Positions 5,593 through 13,100 of a stretch of DNA of 14,466 bases are shown piece by piece; positions within the stretch are counted from its first letter, which is position 1; the number at the start of each line of letters is the position of its first letter. Origin of the DNA: Conexibacteraceae bacterium. Its GTDB lineage: Bacteria > Actinomycetota > Thermoleophilia > Solirubrobacterales > Solirubrobacteraceae. The stretch is taken from positions 1-14,466 of the forward strand of contig WQWK01000019.1 in NCBI GenBank assembly GCA_009785395.1, read 5' to 3'. Position numbers and translations under genes: made by a program. The notes under the pieces are model-generated. The model did no database searches. It worked only from the letters and a program-made list of their open reading frames with translations, and was not told where the DNA came from.

Positions 5593-7098
5593 TTGGGAAC
5601 TGCCACCGTTGAGGAGGTACAACTCCTCAAAACGCTGCGCTGGTGGGACGGATTCGTCATCGCCCTCTGTAACCCGGGGTTCCTGCTCGGCAGCCTCGGC
5701 TTCACGCTCGGCATCTTCGGCGTCGCCGGCTCGATGATCCTCTGGGGCCTGTCGGCCACGATCGGCATGCTGCAGGCCTGGATCTACTCGGAGCCCGCCA
5801 CGATGTTCGGGCACCGCAGCGGTGGCATCTCACTGTACGCGCACGAGGGGTGGCGCAAGTACACGACCCTCGTCGGACCGCTGTCGGCCTTCGGCTACTG
5901 GATCGGCTGGTCGGTCGTGCTGTCGATCTTCGGCAAGATCATCGGCGACCTCGCGACGTCGCAGTGGTGGCCGCACTCGACCATCGCCGTCGGCTTCCTG
6001 GGCAACACGCTGACGCTCTCATCGTTCATCGCGATCGGCTGCATCATCTTCGTCTGGGGCTTCAACGTCTTCGGGCTGCGGCCCGCGGTCTGGCTCACGT
6101 ATGCGTGCGCCGCGCTGCTGATGGTGCCGCTGGTGCTGTTCATCATCGTTCCGTACTTCACCGGCAATTGGAGCGGCTCGAACATACATGCCAGCTTCAC
6201 CGGCCCGTGGAGCGGGATCAAGCTGGCGGTGGTGTACATGTTCATCCTCGCCTGGTCGGCGTACGGCACCGAGGTCTGTGCGACCTTTGCGCCGGAATAC
6301 AAGTCGATCGACGAGACCCACCGCGCCCTGCGCAGCTCGGCGATGTTCATGCTGCTCGTCTGCGTGCTGCTGCCGCTCGGGCTCGGCGGCACGCACGGCG
6401 TGATCGCAGGCCTGCACGCCGCGCCCGCGACCGCCGAGGGCCAGTTCTACACCACCGCGATGAGCACCCTGGTCGGCCACGGCGCCGCCGCGTTCTTCAC
6501 GATCTGCATCATCTCCAGCCTGCTGCTGTCGATGACCTCCTCCACGTCTGACGCCGGCCGGGCGCTGTACGGGATCTCGCGCGCCGGGATGACGATCAAG
6601 CAGTTCGGCGTGCTCAACCGGTTCCACGTGCCCGCCCGCGCGATGGCGATGGACCTGTTCGTCAACATCATGCTGGTGCTCGTGGTCAAGTCGAACCTGG
6701 CGATCCTCTACATGAGCAACATCGGATACGTGCTGGCGCACGTGTTCGCGCTCAGCGGCTTCCTGCTGTTGCGCAAGGACCGGCCCAACTGGCCGCGACC
6801 GATACGGATCGCCAACGGCTGGCTGCCGGTCGTGGCGTTCCTGTGCGTGCTGAACGCGTTCTTCCTCGTGGTCGGAGCACTGGCGCCGCACCTCAACGGG
6901 TACGGGAGCTGGACCGACTTCGCGATCGGCGTCGGCATCCTGTTCGCCTCGCTGCTGCTGTTCATCTACCGCCACGCGGTCCAGGATCGCGAGCATGTGC
7001 GCCTGCGCGAGGACGTCCCGGACGTTCCGGACGAGGAGGAGCGGGCGCTGCTGACCGGCGGCACGCCGCCTGCCGCTCCGACGCCTGCGGTGGCGTGA
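5593..7098 (+). CDS. APC-superfamily amino acid/amine permease
   Basis: Integral membrane transporter of about 501 residues with roughly eleven or twelve hydrophobic segments. It begins with a short cytoplasmic stretch then FVIALCNPGFLLGSLGF, the first APC helix with its helix-breaking Gly/Pro. Other marks are SGGISLYAHEGW near helix 3, and GYWIGWS. A hydrophilic, acidic tail carries EDVPDVPDEEERALL. The start is not settled. I prefer TTG at 5593, because GGGAGG (5579-5584) lies 8 nt before it and the promoter would leave a leader of about 70 nt. An in-frame GTG at 5530 would add 21 residues but has no ribosome-binding site and lies only about 8 nt from the expected RNA start. It is followed after 1 nt by uspA. 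The promoter shared with the catabolic operon suggests it imports that pathway's substrate. Specificity cannot be read from sequence. Confidence 0.88.
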   Translation: MGTATVEEVQLLKTLRWWDGFVIALCNPGFLLGSLGFTLGIFGVAGSMILWGLSATIGMLQAWIYSEPATMFGHRSGGISLYAHEGWRKYTTLVGPLSAFGYWIGWSVVLSIFGKIIGDLATSQWWPHSTIAVGFLGNTLTLSSFIAIGCIIFVWGFNVFGLRPAVWLTYACAALLMVPLVLFIIVPYFTGNWSGSNIHASFTGPWSGIKLAVVYMFILAWSAYGTEVCATFAPEYKSIDETHRALRSSAMFMLLVCVLLPLGLGGTHGVIAGLHAAPATAEGQFYTTAMSTLVGHGAAAFFTICIISSLLLSMTSSTSDAGRALYGISRAGMTIKQFGVLNRFHVPARAMAMDLFVNIMLVLVVKSNLAILYMSNIGYVLAHVFALSGFLLLRKDRPNWPRPIRIANGWLPVVAFLCVLNAFFLVVGALAPHLNGYGSWTDFAIGVGILFASLLLFIYRHAVQDREHVRLREDVPDVPDEEERALLTGGTPPAAPTPAVA

Positions 7099-7099
7099 G

Positions 7100-7513
7100 A
7101 TGAGCACGATCCTGATCGGATACGACGAGAAGGAGGAGTCCCGGCGTGCGCTGGCGCACGCCGCGGATCTCGGTCAGGCACTCGGCGCTTCCCTGGTCGT
7201 GGCCAGCGTCGCGCCGATCGTCGCGAGCGCCGGCGGCCGCTCGATCGGCGCCGACCCGACGGAGACGTCCCTGGACCACCGCGCCGACCTCGCGGTGGCT
7301 CGGGACTACCTGGATCACCGCGGCATCAGTGCTCAGTACGTCGAGGCCGTCGGGCACGAGGCTGACGGCCTGATCGCCGCCGCCGAGACCTATGGGGCCG
7401 ACATGATCGTGGTCGGCTCCAGGGATGTCTCGCACCTGCACCGGCTGCTCGGACACAGCGTCTCCCGCGCGGTCGCGGACGACGCCAAGTGTGACGTGCT
7501 GATCGTGCACTGA
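7100..7513 (+). CDS. Universal stress protein (UspA family), single domain
   Basis: 137 residues, normal for a one-domain UspA. It begins MSTILIGYDEKEESRRAL (first beta strand and helix), has ADMIVVGSRDVSHLHRLLG then SVSRAVADDAKCDVLIVH at the end. ATP-binding members have a Gly-X2-Gly-X9-Gly-(Ser/Thr) loop. Here the second Gly is Asp and the last pair is Gly-His, so nucleotide binding may be weak or altered. It starts one base after the permease stop and is almost certainly co-translated with it. UspA proteins encoded beside transporters often bind or regulate them; that role is inference here. Confidence 0.9.
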   Translation: MSTILIGYDEKEESRRALAHAADLGQALGASLVVASVAPIVASAGGRSIGADPTETSLDHRADLAVARDYLDHRGISAQYVEAVGHEADGLIAAAETYGADMIVVGSRDVSHLHRLLGHSVSRAVADDAKCDVLIVH

Positions 7514-7520
7514 GCCGCGC

Positions 7521-7556
7521 CACGGCCGCCGCCACGGCCGCCGCCCCGGCCGGGGC
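7521..7556. repeat. GC-rich 12-bp tandem repeat and 14-bp palindrome after uspA
   Basis: CACGGCCGCCGC occurs twice in tandem (7521-7532 and 7533-7544). It is followed by the perfect palindrome GCCCCGGCCGGGGC (7543-7556). No T run follows, so a conventional terminator is not supported. It may simply reflect repeat slippage in GC-rich intergenic DNA. Confidence 0.5.
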
Positions 7557-7595
7557 GATCCGGCTCAGGCCCCTCGCCGCGCGATGTCAGTCGAT

Positions 7596-7638
7596 GTTGT
7601 TGACGTTTATGCCGATATAGGGGCATAACGTCAACAAC
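7596..7638. terminator. Long bulged hairpin between converging genes, likely bidirectional terminator
   Basis: GTTGTTGACG (7596-7605) and TTATGCC (7607-7613) pair with GGCATAA (7622-7628) and CGTCAACAAC (7629-7638). This gives a 17-bp stem with a single bulged T and an 8-nt loop, GATATAGG. It lies between uspA (plus, ends 7513) and the deazaflavin reductase gene (minus, ends 7692), where a bidirectional terminator would be expected. It lacks a U-tract on either strand, so it may instead block RNA decay or bind a protein. Confidence 0.6.
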
Positions 7639-7662
7639 CCCCCACGACGACACCCAGGGCCG

Positions 7663-7714
7663 CGATCAGCGGCTCATGAACTCGACCTCGATCAGCGGCT
7701 CATGAACTCCACCT
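7663..7714. repeat. 26-bp tandem duplication across the 3' end of the deazaflavin reductase gene
   Basis: Two adjacent 26-bp copies, 7663-7688 and 7689-7714, differ at one base (G7684 versus C7710). On the minus strand each encodes the reductase C-terminus EVEFMSR and its TGA stop; the copy at 7689-7714 is the one in use. The near identity indicates a recent event. Confidence 0.85.
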
Positions 7715-8060
7715 CCACAAGCGGGGCGCCCGCCAGCCAGTCAGCGAGCGCCTCCTGGCGGCCGATCCCGGTGAGGATCTCGCCCAGCACCCGCTCGCGC
7801 TCGGCAGCCTCAACGATGGGACGGGCGCGCGCCGGCAGATCCTCCTGGGCGCTCTGCTTGAGATGGAACGTGAACTCGGGCTGCGCGAGCAGGTTCGCAT
7901 ACCAGCCCCGCTGCCCCGGCAGGCCGGTGATGTAGATGTGCCCGTCGAGGTTGTGAAACCAGATCTCCAGGCGCCGCGGCCTGCCGGAGCGGCGCCCGAT
8001 CGTCGTGATGTCGACCGTCTGGTCCTGTTGGAGCGCGCTGCCTGCCCGGTCGCTGATCAT
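7692..8060 (-). CDS. Deazaflavin (F420)-dependent nitroreductase/quinone reductase, Ddn family
   Basis: 122 residues. The motif DITTIGRRSGRPRRLEIWF, followed by YITGLPGQRGWYANLLAQPEF, is characteristic of the mycobacterial Ddn-type family of small split-barrel proteins. These use reduced F420 to reduce quinones or nitro compounds, often protecting against redox cycling. The family normally runs about 120-150 residues, so this is full length or nearly so. Its ATG overlaps the stop of the upstream DUF5519 gene (ATGA), indicating translational coupling. Both would be read from the promoter containing a SoxR box, which fits a response to redox-active compounds. Its 3' end is tandemly duplicated. 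Cofactor F420 rather than FMN is inferred from family. Confidence 0.87.
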   Translation of the reverse strand: MISDRAGSALQQDQTVDITTIGRRSGRPRRLEIWFHNLDGHIYITGLPGQRGWYANLLAQPEFTFHLKQSAQEDLPARARPIVEAAERERVLGEILTGIGRQEALADWLAGAPLVEVEFMSR

Positions 8061-8380
8061 CGCTGGAGCCGGTCGTAGTTCATCCGCATCAGCGTGATCA
8101 CATCATCCACGTCGGCCTCGCTCTCGATGCGTCGCGCCGCCGGCCCGACGCGGCCGGGAAACACCGGATGCTCCGTGATCCGCCCCTGCTCTCTGAGCTC
8201 GCTCCAGACCTCGCGCGGGAACGAGAAATGGGCAGCGTGATCACCGTGGAGGTGTCCCACCTCCCTGCGTCCGAGCCGGAACGAGAACTCCCCGCGCCGG
8301 CCCGGTCCGGCCTCGATCCCAGGCCAGGAGGTGACCTCGTCGGTTATCCGCTGGCTGGCTGTAGGAGTCTGAACAGGCAT
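8057..8380 (-). CDS. DUF5519 (luciferase-domain-like) family small protein
   Basis: 107 residues from the ATG at 8380, chosen because GGGAGG lies 6 nt upstream on the minus strand. An earlier in-frame start would run into the promoter and SoxR box. The sequence shows FSFRLGRREVGHLHGDHAAHFSF, then VWSELREQGRI, HPVFPGRVG, and ends with DVDDVITLMRMNYDRL. I recognise this as the DUF5519 family, labelled luciferase in some databases because the domain also occurs in a dinoflagellate-type luciferase. That name does not imply light emission. Biochemical role unknown. It is the first gene of a two-gene unit with the deazaflavin reductase, under probable SoxR control. Confidence 0.8.
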   Translation of the reverse strand: MPVQTPTASQRITDEVTSWPGIEAGPGRRGEFSFRLGRREVGHLHGDHAAHFSFPREVWSELREQGRITEHPVFPGRVGPAARRIESEADVDDVITLMRMNYDRLQR

Positions 8381-8422
8381 CGTGCCTCCCTTGGATGCTC
8401 GATATTGGATTTCTCGCGCCAC

Positions 8423-8451
8423 TCTATAAGTTCGAGTTAACTTGAAGTCAA
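8423..8451 (-). promoter_or_regulatory. Promoter of the DUF5519-deazaflavin reductase operon
   Basis: On the minus strand TTGACT (8451-8446) and TATAGA (8428-8423) lie 17 bp apart. An alternative -10, TAGAGT (8426-8421), would give the 19-bp spacing typical of MerR/SoxR-activated promoters. RNA would start near 8416-8414, with a leader of about 35-40 nt containing the GGGAGG ribosome-binding site. The SoxR box sits entirely in or next to the spacer. Confidence 0.7.
8430..8447. promoter_or_regulatory. soxR box: SoxR box (operator)
   Basis: The 18 bp centred on GTTAAC (8436-8441) match the E. coli soxS SoxR box, CCTCAAGTTAACTTGAGG, at 14 of 18 positions, including the unbroken run AGTTAACTTGA. 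It lies between -35 and -10 elements of the divergent operon, the position from which SoxR activates transcription by distorting the spacer. A soxR gene is encoded about 100 bp away in the other direction. Experimental binding is not shown, but site, position and gene agree. Confidence 0.8.
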
Positions 8452-8476
8452 GCCGAGATCGTGGTTTCCTTCGCGC

Positions 8477-8546
8477 ATGGCTGAACCGCACCTCTCACGA
8501 TGCCCGAACCGCACCTCTCACGACGGCTGAACCGCCGCTTCTCACG
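8477..8546 (+). repeat. Three tandem 23-24-bp repeats forming the soxR leader, each offering a start-like context
   Basis: Copies lie at 8477-8499, 8500-8522 and 8523-8546. Each has the core GAACCGC followed by CTCACG (CTCTCACG in copies 1 and 2, TTCTCACG in copy 3). Copies 1 and 2 begin with ATG; copy 3 begins ACG. The true soxR ATG (8547) follows immediately, so TCACGATG recurs. Because 23 is not a multiple of three, the upstream ATGs are out of frame with soxR. They open small ORFs of 17 codons (8477-8530) and 20 codons (8500-8562). The second ends inside soxR at codon 5. No Shine-Dalgarno precedes any of them. Confidence 0.75.
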
Positions 8547-8993
8547 ATGGCCGAGCTCCTGACGATCACCGAGGTCTCGCGGCGCAGCGGCGTCGCCGCC
8601 TCCGCCCTGCGTTTCTACGAGGAGCGCGGCCTGATCAACTCCGAGCGCGCCGGCTCGGGACACCGCCGCTTCCGGCGCCCGGTGCTGCGACGGATCGCCT
8701 TCATCGTCTTCGCCCAGCGCATCGGGCTGACGCTCGATGAGATCAGCGCCGAGCTCGCCAAGCTCCCCGCTGATCACGTTCCGACCAGCCGCGACTGGTC
8801 ACGCCTCTCCAGCAGCTGGCGAACGCGTATCGACGACCGCATCGCCGAGCTCGAGCGCCTCCGCGCCGGACTCACCGAGTGCATCGGCTGCGGCTGCCTG
8901 TCGCTGAGCCGCTGTCAGCTCACGAACCCGGGCGACCGCGCCTCCAGGCTCGGCCCGGGTCCGCGCTTCTGGATCGGAGACCGGCCGCTCTGA
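8547..8993 (+). CDS. soxR: SoxR, redox-sensing [2Fe-2S] MerR-family activator
   Basis: 148 residues, close to E. coli SoxR (154). The MerR winged-helix domain starts at once: LLTITEVSRRSGVAASALRF, then YEERGLI and SGHRRFRR. It is followed by RIAFIVFAQRIGLTLDEIS and a long dimerisation helix. The iron-sulfur loop reads CIGCGCLSLSRC (Cys112, 115, 117, 123), the exact CX2CXCX5C spacing of SoxR. SoxR is activated when redox-cycling compounds oxidise the cluster. In actinobacteria its targets are commonly small sets of oxidoreductases, which fits the divergent reductase operon and the SoxR box. I chose the ATG at 8547 because homology begins there. It lacks a ribosome-binding site, so initiation may be leaderless or controlled by the repeat leader. 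The end-joining polymerase gene follows after 12 bp. Confidence 0.95.
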   Translation: MAELLTITEVSRRSGVAASALRFYEERGLINSERAGSGHRRFRRPVLRRIAFIVFAQRIGLTLDEISAELAKLPADHVPTSRDWSRLSSSWRTRIDDRIAELERLRAGLTECIGCGCLSLSRCQLTNPGDRASRLGPGPRFWIGDRPL

Positions 8994-9005
8994 GATGCTC
9001 TGGGG

Positions 9006-9950
9006 GTGAGCGACGCGATCGAGCTCGAGGCCGGAGAGCGCACTGTCCGCATAACCAACCCGGACCGCGTCTACTTCTCGGAGCGGGGCGAGACCAAGCT
9101 CGACCTCGCGCGCTACTACCTGAGCGTCGGCGACGGGATCGTGCGCGCGCTGCGCGAGCGGCCGTGCATGCTGCACCGCTTCCCGACCGGAGTCGACGGC
9201 GAAAAGGTCCACCAGAAGCGGCTCCCCAAGGGCGCCCCCGACTGGGTGCAGACCGTCCAGATCTACTTTCCCCGCTACGGGCGCACGGCCGATGAGCTGT
9301 GCGTGACCGAGATCGGCAGCGTGATCTGGGCCGTGCAGATGTCAACCGTCGAGTTCCACCCGTGGAACTCCCGCCGCGCCGACGTCGAGAAGCCGGACGA
9401 GTGGCGGATCGACATCGACCCGATGCCACAGTGCCCGTTCGCGCGCGTCAAGCGGGTAGCGGCCGTCGTACGCGATCTGCTCGACGAGCTCGGCGCGACG
9501 GGCTTCCCGAAGACCAGCGGCGGTAACGGCCTGCACGTGTATGTGCGGATTCCGCCCCGCTGGGGCTTCGGCGAGCTGCGACGGGCGGCGCTCGCCTTCG
9601 CCCGCGAGGTCGAGCGTCGCGCCCCCGAGGATGCGACCACCGTCTGGTGGCGCAAGGACCGCGACCCGGAGAAGGTCTTCGTCGACTTCAACCAGAACGC
9701 CCGCGACCACACGATCGCCTCCGCCTACAGCATCCGCGGCGTGCCGTCCGGTCGCGTGTCCACGCCCTTCAGCTGGAGCGAGCTCGACACGATCGACCCG
9801 GCCCGGTTCACGATCGCGACCGTCCCGGCGCGTTACGCCGAGCTCGGCGACCTGCACGCGGCGATCGACGACACGAGCTTCGACATCTCACCGCTGATCG
9901 CCTGGGCGGATCGCGACGGCCTCGAGGACCCGCCCGAGGGGCAGCTGTAG
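9006..9950 (+). CDS. LigD-type polymerase domain protein (archaeo-eukaryotic primase superfamily, non-homologous end joining)
   Basis: 314 residues, the size of a stand-alone LigD polymerase domain; no ligase or phosphoesterase domain is attached. Key motifs are visible: TNPDRVYF near the start, HRFPTGVDGEKVHQKRLPKG, then the catalytic acids in DIDP (Asp136, Asp138). SGGNGLHVYV follows (Ser171, His177, nucleotide binding), then VFVDFNQNARDHTIASAYSI with the third metal-binding Asp227. These enzymes add nucleotides, often ribonucleotides, and bridge ends during Ku-dependent break repair. Ku and ligase genes are not in this window. Start is GTG at 9006 with only a weak ribosome-binding site; it lies 12 bp after soxR, so co-transcription is likely. 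Annotation pipelines may call it DNA polymerase domain or DNA ligase-like. Confidence 0.92.
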   Translation: MSDAIELEAGERTVRITNPDRVYFSERGETKLDLARYYLSVGDGIVRALRERPCMLHRFPTGVDGEKVHQKRLPKGAPDWVQTVQIYFPRYGRTADELCVTEIGSVIWAVQMSTVEFHPWNSRRADVEKPDEWRIDIDPMPQCPFARVKRVAAVVRDLLDELGATGFPKTSGGNGLHVYVRIPPRWGFGELRRAALAFAREVERRAPEDATTVWWRKDRDPEKVFVDFNQNARDHTIASAYSIRGVPSGRVSTPFSWSELDTIDPARFTIATVPARYAELGDLHAAIDDTSFDISPLIAWADRDGLEDPPEGQL

Positions 9951-9972
9951 CAGGCTCACACGAGCGTCGTCA

Positions 9973-10017
9973 AGCGGCAAATGTGCGGCCGCAAAATGCC
10001 GCTGACCGGAATATTCC
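9973..10017. promoter_or_regulatory. Inverted repeat and GGAATATTCC palindrome upstream of the GH3 gene
   Basis: AGCGGCA (9973-9979) pairs with TGCCGCT (9997-10003) around a loop that contains palindromic GCGGCCGC. This could be a weak terminator for the polymerase gene, although no T run follows. Just after it, GGAATATTCC (10008-10017) is a perfect, AT-cored palindrome and could be an operator for the GH3 gene. I see no convincing -35/-10 pair between 9951 and 10108. Confidence 0.35.
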
Positions 10018-10108
10018 CCCTGACTCAATGTCGGCTGTGAAAGAGTCAACTCATCAGCAGGCGGTCGCCCTCGGGGCCGGCGGGCGCCAAGAGAGGAGAG
10101 GTCCAGAG

Positions 10109-13100
10109 ATGCGAAAAGTGCTCCGCGCCAGCGGGTGTGTCTTAGCCATGGCTGCACTCCTGTCGGTGCTTCTCATGACGGCGTCAAGCTCCGCCAAGTC
10201 CCCGGGCGCCAAACAGAGAGCGAATACCGCCGCGGCCACCCCGGCGAATGTTCCGTACACGCTGCCGGTGCAGCTGCCGGGCGAGAAGAGCTCGCCGGCG
10301 GTCGACGCCCAGGCTCCGTACACACCGGCTGTGACGAACCTGATCGCGCAGCTGGAAGGCAACGGCACTCCAACGGAGTCACAGATCGCGAACGCGACCA
10401 CCCTCTTGCACGGCGGGACGAATGCGACCTGCAACAACGTCGGACCGGACGCTGCGCCGACCGGCACCGACCCGTCGATCATGCCGATCTGCTGGACCGA
10501 CGCGCAGGGCGTCAACACCTTCCAGGGCCCCAACGCAGAAAAAACGACGGGCCCGACCACCTTGATGAACCTCGCCTCATCCTTCGACCTGCATCTTGCC
10601 AACGTGTGGGGCCAGACCGAGGGCGCCGAGGCTCGCGAGTTGATGGTCACCGGCATGTTCGGTCCGCAGACCGACATCGACCGCCTGCCGAACTGGGGCC
10701 GCAACCTGACCACCACCGGTGAGGACCCGTTCCTGTCGGCGGCGATGGTCGCCGCCCAGATCAACGGCATCCAGGGCTCGGACGCGATGTCCGAGATGAA
10801 GCACTTCGCCGTCTACAACGGCCAGGACCAGAACTCCAACACGCAGATCAGCGACCAGGCGCTGCACCAGATCTACCTGACGCCGTACGAGTCGGGTTTC
10901 GTCAACGCCGGCGCCGCGGCGACGATGTGCTCCTACCAGATCTGGCAAGACACCTCCAACACGCTCCCGGCCTCAGCACCGGTGCTCGATCCCACGGCTC
11001 CCATGAGCCCGTATTCCAGCGGCAACGGCGGCGCCGCGAGCCTGCGGACATGGCCGCTGAACGAGTCGCACTTCTCCTGTGAGCAGCCGCTGACGATCTC
11101 CTACGCGCTCCACGACCTGTGGGGCTCGCGGGCGTTCGTGGGCTCTGACTACCCGGCGACGCACAGCGCCTCGGCCATCTTCCAGGGTGAGTCCCAGGAG
11201 GAGCCGACCACGACCGGATACTTCAGCGACTCAAACTCGCTGAGCACCTCGGCAGGCGGCTTCTTCGGCCCGCCGTCAGCGTTTGACGCGACCGGCGATA
11301 CGTGTGCCGACGCCAACGGCAACGCGGTTTCGTGCACGGCCTCCGGCGCGACCCGCGTTGCGGGCATCCCGGGTCCGGGCTGCCCGACCACCGGTTGCAC
11401 GCTCGCTGAGGCCGTGAACAACGGCACGGTTCCGCTGTCGGTGTTCAACCAGTCGGTCGCGTCGGTGCTCTATCAGGAGCAGCGGTTCGGGATGCTGGGC
11501 TGCAACCAGAGCCCGGTTGCCGCGTCCTGCACCAACCCCGGTGGCGTGGGCGGCGACACCAGCGGCACCGCGCCGCTGCCGAGTGGCCCGGCCGGCGGTG
11601 CAACGCCGGCGGCGGACCTCGGCACCAAGAGCGGGGACGCGGCCGTCGCCGAGAAGATGTCGGAAGAGGGCGCCGTGCTGCTCAAGAACCGCGGCTCGGC
11701 CCTCCCGATCACCTCGGCCGACGAGCAGGGCGGCATCCTCGTGACCGGCCCCGGCGCCGAGTACACGATCGCCGACCCGACCTCGGAGGCGTCCGTCGGC
11801 TTCGCCGACCGCGACGCGATCAACCCGCTTGAGCAGCTGCAGAATTTCAGCGGCGACCCGAGCGCGTTCTCCTACGTGCCGGCCAACTCGCCTTCCGGCG
11901 AGACGGTCCCCAGCACGGCGCTCTCGACCTCGAGCGCGAGCGTGACCGGCGGCCTGAGCCGCACGACCGGCCCCGGCTCGCCGACGACCGACTCGACCGT
12001 GAACTTCACGAGTGAGTCCTCCGGTGGCCAGCTGGCTCCCGGCAGCTACACCTGGACTGGATTCGTGTTCGTGCCGACGACCGACACCTACACGTTCCGC
12101 TTCCAGTTCAGCCCGTCGATTGCGGCTTCGAACGTGACCTTCGCGCTGGACGGCACGACCGAGAAGCTCGCCACGGCGAGCGACGTGATCGGCCAGGGCG
12201 TGACCGGAGCCCACTCGGCCGCGCTTCCGGGCTCGCCGACCAACGCCGGTGTGACCGAACCTGGCCTGACCAACGAGCAGTTCGCGGCCGGCCAGCTGGC
12301 CGGCGGCAGCTTCCACCAGGTCACGGTCACGTTCGACAACACGACCTCGAGCCCGGCGAGCTTCCGCTTCGCCTACTCCCGGCTGAACGGCGACATCGCC
12401 GACGCGGCGGCCGCGGCGGCGGGCAAGAGCATGGCAATCGTGTTCCTCAACGACAACGGGGCCTCGACGACGATCCCCAACCCGTACGGCTCCAACCCGG
12501 CGACGATCTCCGCTCCGGAGTCGCTGTCGGCGCAGAACACGCAGTTGGTCGACGCCGTGGCGGCGGCCAACAAGCACACAGTGGTCGTGCTGAACACGAC
12601 CAACCCGGTGCTGACACCTTGGCTCGGCAGCGTCAAGTCGGTGCTTGAGATGTGGTACTCCGGCGAGGAGGGCGGCACCTCGACGGCACGGCTGCTGCTG
12701 GGTCTCGCCGACCCGAGCGGCCACACGGACATCACCTGGCCGGCCAACGCCACCGACACGATCTGGGGTTACAACGAGACCAAGCCGCTGTATTCGGGCG
12801 ACACGCTCGGCCCACACCTGGAGCGTCTGAACGGCGGCGGGAGCTCCGGACCGACCAACGAGACGGAGGGCATCTACAACGGCTACCGCTTCTTCGACAA
12901 GGAGGGGATCAAGCCCAACTTCGCCTTCGGCTTCGGTCTGTCCTACACCAGCTTCGCGTATTCGAAGCTGAAGGTCCGCTCGGATGCGCAGGGTGGTCTG
13001 GACGTGTCGGTCAGGGTCAGGAACACTGGCTCGGTGGCGGGTGCAGCGGTGCCGCAGGTCTACCTCGGAGCGCCAAGCAGGAAGCCGGCAGGCATTCAGT

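Noticed and set aside
4524..5768. Minus-strand open frame of 414 codons across the flavin reductase and permease promoter
   Set aside because: Covers parts of three real genes and a strong promoter; low-complexity Arg-rich protein with no recognisable motif.
8057..8380. Reading the DUF5519 gene as a true luciferase or light-producing system
   Set aside because: The database label reflects a shared domain only; no lux-type genes or substrates are indicated.
8057..8491. Longer form of the DUF5519 protein starting at 8491
   Set aside because: The added residues would be encoded through the SoxR box and promoter; the ATG at 8380 has a good ribosome-binding site and is where homology starts.
9647..10108. 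Upstream extension of the GH3 open frame back to 9647
   Set aside because: It overlaps the well-supported end-joining polymerase gene in another frame, is Arg/Pro-rich shadow sequence, and the ATG at 10109 has both a ribosome-binding site and a signal peptide.
11276..12817. Minus-strand open frame of 513 codons inside the GH3 gene
   Set aside because: Arg/Gly/Val-rich composition typical of antisense GC-rich reading; the plus strand encodes recognisable GH3 domains throughout.
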